Assembly: GCA_946541595.1 (NCBI GenBank)
Contig: CAMNJU010000006.1
Span: 1-39,445 of the forward strand
Origin: an uncultured Planctomycetales bacterium
GTDB lineage: Bacteria; Planctomycetota; Planctomycetia; Pirellulales; Thermoguttaceae
DNA length: 39,445 nucleotides
Reading direction: 5' to 3'
In this document: positions 37,889 through 39,445 of the stretch, in pieces
Layout: each line of letters opens with the position of its first letter
Numbering within the stretch: the first letter of the stretch is position 1
Made by a program: the position numbers and the translations under genes
Notes under the pieces: generated by a model
What the model was told of the DNA's origin: nothing
The model's input: only the letters and a program-made list of their open reading frames with translations
Databases searched by the model: none

Positions 37889-38773
37889 ATGGCTGATAAC
37901 GAAGGCAACATCGACGCAAAAGATTTTGGCATTGGCGTTCCGCAAAAGCAGGAAGGCTTCTTCCTCAAGGGCAACGAACACGCTTCTTACGGTATTAAAT
38001 CCCGTCTTTCTCAGATTTTCAACGCGAAGTCCGGGCATACCGTCATGCTGGCGTTTGACCACGGCTTCATTATGGGCCCGACGTCCGGTCTGGAACGCAT
38101 CGATCTGACGATCAATCCGCTTCTCGAATACGCCGACTGCATTATGTGCACGCGCGGTATTCTCCGCAGCGTCATTCCTCCGACGACGAACAAGCCGATT
38201 TCGTTCCGTTTCGACGCCGGCACGACGATTCTCACGAGCCTCAACGACGAGACGCTCGAGGATATCGAAGAAGCGATCCGCCTGAACGTATCGCTCCTCG
38301 CCGTCATGGTCGCGATCGGCGATCCTGACCACGAAGGCGGCACGATCCGCAACCTGACCAAAACGGTCGATATGGGCCAGCGTTACGGTATCCCGACGCT
38401 CGGCGTTACCGCAGTCGGTAAGAATCTTACCCGCGACGCACGATACCTCGGACTCGCGACCCGCGTTTGCGCGGAAAACGGCGCCAACGTCATCAAGACG
38501 TACTACTGCGACGAGAATTTCGAGCGCGTTACGAACAGCTGCCCCGTCCCGATCGTTATCGCCGGCGGAAAGAAGCTGCCCGAAAAGGACGCTCTGCAGC
38601 TGGCCTACAACGCAATTGCGCAAGGCGCTTCCGGCGTCGATATGGGGCGCAACATCTTCCAGTCGGACAGCCCCGTCGGAATGCTGCTCGCCGTTCGCGA
38701 AGTCGTTCATAACGGCGCGACCGTCGATCAGGCTTTCGACTGCTACGAGACGTACAAGAATCAGAACAAGTGA
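37889..38773 (+). CDS. lsrF: Class I aldolase/thiolase of the LsrF (DhnA-type) family
   Basis: GHTVMLAFDHGFIMGPTSGLERID, IMCTRGILRS, VIKTYYCDENFERVTNSCPVPIVIAGGKKL, GASGVDMGRNIFQSDSPVGMLLAV. Confidence 0.8.
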   Translation: MADNEGNIDAKDFGIGVPQKQEGFFLKGNEHASYGIKSRLSQIFNAKSGHTVMLAFDHGFIMGPTSGLERIDLTINPLLEYADCIMCTRGILRSVIPPTTNKPISFRFDAGTTILTSLNDETLEDIEEAIRLNVSLLAVMVAIGDPDHEGGTIRNLTKTVDMGQRYGIPTLGVTAVGKNLTRDARYLGLATRVCAENGANVIKTYYCDENFERVTNSCPVPIVIAGGKKLPEKDALQLAYNAIAQGASGVDMGRNIFQSDSPVGMLLAVREVVHNGATVDQAFDCYETYKNQNK

Positions 38774-38810
38774 TTGTTTCCTTGTTTAGGCGGTAAAGAA
38801 CGTCAAACCG

Positions 38811-38845
38811 GCCCCGGTTCTCTTCGGAGAGCCGGGGCTTTTTTT
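38811..38845 (+). terminator. Intrinsic terminator after LsrF-like gene
   Basis: gccccggttctc-ttcg-gagagccggggc followed by ttttttt. Confidence 0.9.
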
Positions 38846-39117
38846 CTGGCGCGCCGGGGCAGCGCAGAGTTTGTGAAATAATTATTGACAACTAACTTTT
38901 ACTTGGCAGGCTTTTTATCTTCGAACGGGATTATCTAAGGCTGAGAATTCTGTTTTTGACCTGCCGACGTGTTGATATCACTTGCGATTTGTTTGGTTAT
39001 TATTCGTTAAAGGATATGTAATTCTACATAGAACCGTATTTAGAATGACGATTATTTCTTTTTTGTCAGATGAAACGAAGCGCTAATAAATAATTCTTGC
39101 TTTTGCATTGAAAGTTA

Positions 39118-39145
39118 TTGACAAGTTAGAAGACACTAATACAAT
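39118..39145 (+). promoter_or_regulatory. Strong sigma70-like promoter for candidate ncRNA
   Basis: TTGACA-16 nt-TACAAT. Confidence 0.6.
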
Positions 39146-39151
39146 TAGGCC

Positions 39152-39301
39152 TGTTTAACAGATGCGCCTTGTGAACGGACGTTTGTCAATTGCTTTTCGC
39201 CGAGTTGAATAGCAGGACGCGAAGGGTAACCTCCCTCTGTTATTTCGGCGAAACCTTATGTTGGAGCACGGTTTGATTGCGGAAGGACCGCGATTTTTTT
39301 T
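39152..39301 (+). ncRNA. Candidate ~150-nt structured RNA of unknown class
   Basis: Promoter upstream; nested hairpin 39195-39253 (TTTCGCCGA/TCGGCGAAA, AATAGCAG/CTGTTATT, AGGG/CCCT with 5'-side bulges); terminator ATTGCGG-aagga-CCGCGAT + T8 at 39276-39301. Confidence 0.5.
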
Positions 39302-39392
39302 GACTTGAAAGTTAGATTAATCTAATTAAGAAGGCAAAGAGATTTGTTCTTTGCCTGTTTGGGCGTCTTGAACGCTGTAAAGGAGAGTTATC

Positions 39393-39445
39393 ATGGCTCG
39401 CTCGCTTTTTGAAGTCGCCGAGAAGTCGAAGTCGGCGCCTCGAAT
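39393..39445 (+). CDS. N-terminal fragment of unknown protein (MARSLFEVAEKSKSAPR...)
   Basis: ATG with aaaggaga SD; truncated by window end. Confidence 0.55.
   Translation, partial: MARSLFEVAEKSKSAPR

Overview
GC-rich bacterial window; gene content, including secreted GH2 and sialidase-like proteins and a SUMF1-domain protein, suggests a Planctomycetes-like, glycan-degrading organism (taxonomy is inference). Left part: sialidase-like paralogs, SUMF1-domain protein, arrestin-like protein plus P-loop ATPase, pyrD, thiC, ribD, Na/Pi cotransporter, phoR/phoB-like pair. Right part: two very large GH2 proteins, malQ, a phosphodiesterase, a dhaK-dhaL-lsrF-like operon, and an AT-rich tail with a candidate structured RNA. 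The centre (about 12.7-25.3 kb) is the most interesting part. A compact five-gene minus-strand operon (ATP-grasp ligase, alpha/beta esterase, GshA-type glutamate-cysteine ligase, class II glutamine amidotransferase, second ATP-grasp ligase) is present twice as a 6032-bp-period direct tandem duplication. It is divergent from an intact Rrf2-family regulator gene and punctuated by two degraded Rrf2 copies. The middle Rrf2 remnant is a chimera of the intact and degraded genes, which maps the unequal crossover to about 37 bp. Each operon copy has a ~200-nt leader containing a sigma70-like promoter, a 33-aa leader ORF with tandem Cys codons (..MRCCSRRR..), a hairpin directly abutting those codons, an antiterminator-like segment and an intrinsic terminator. 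This is a plausible cysteine-responsive attenuator in front of a putative gamma-glutamyl/thiol-peptide biosynthesis pathway. All similarity calls are from reading the translated sequences; no searches were run.
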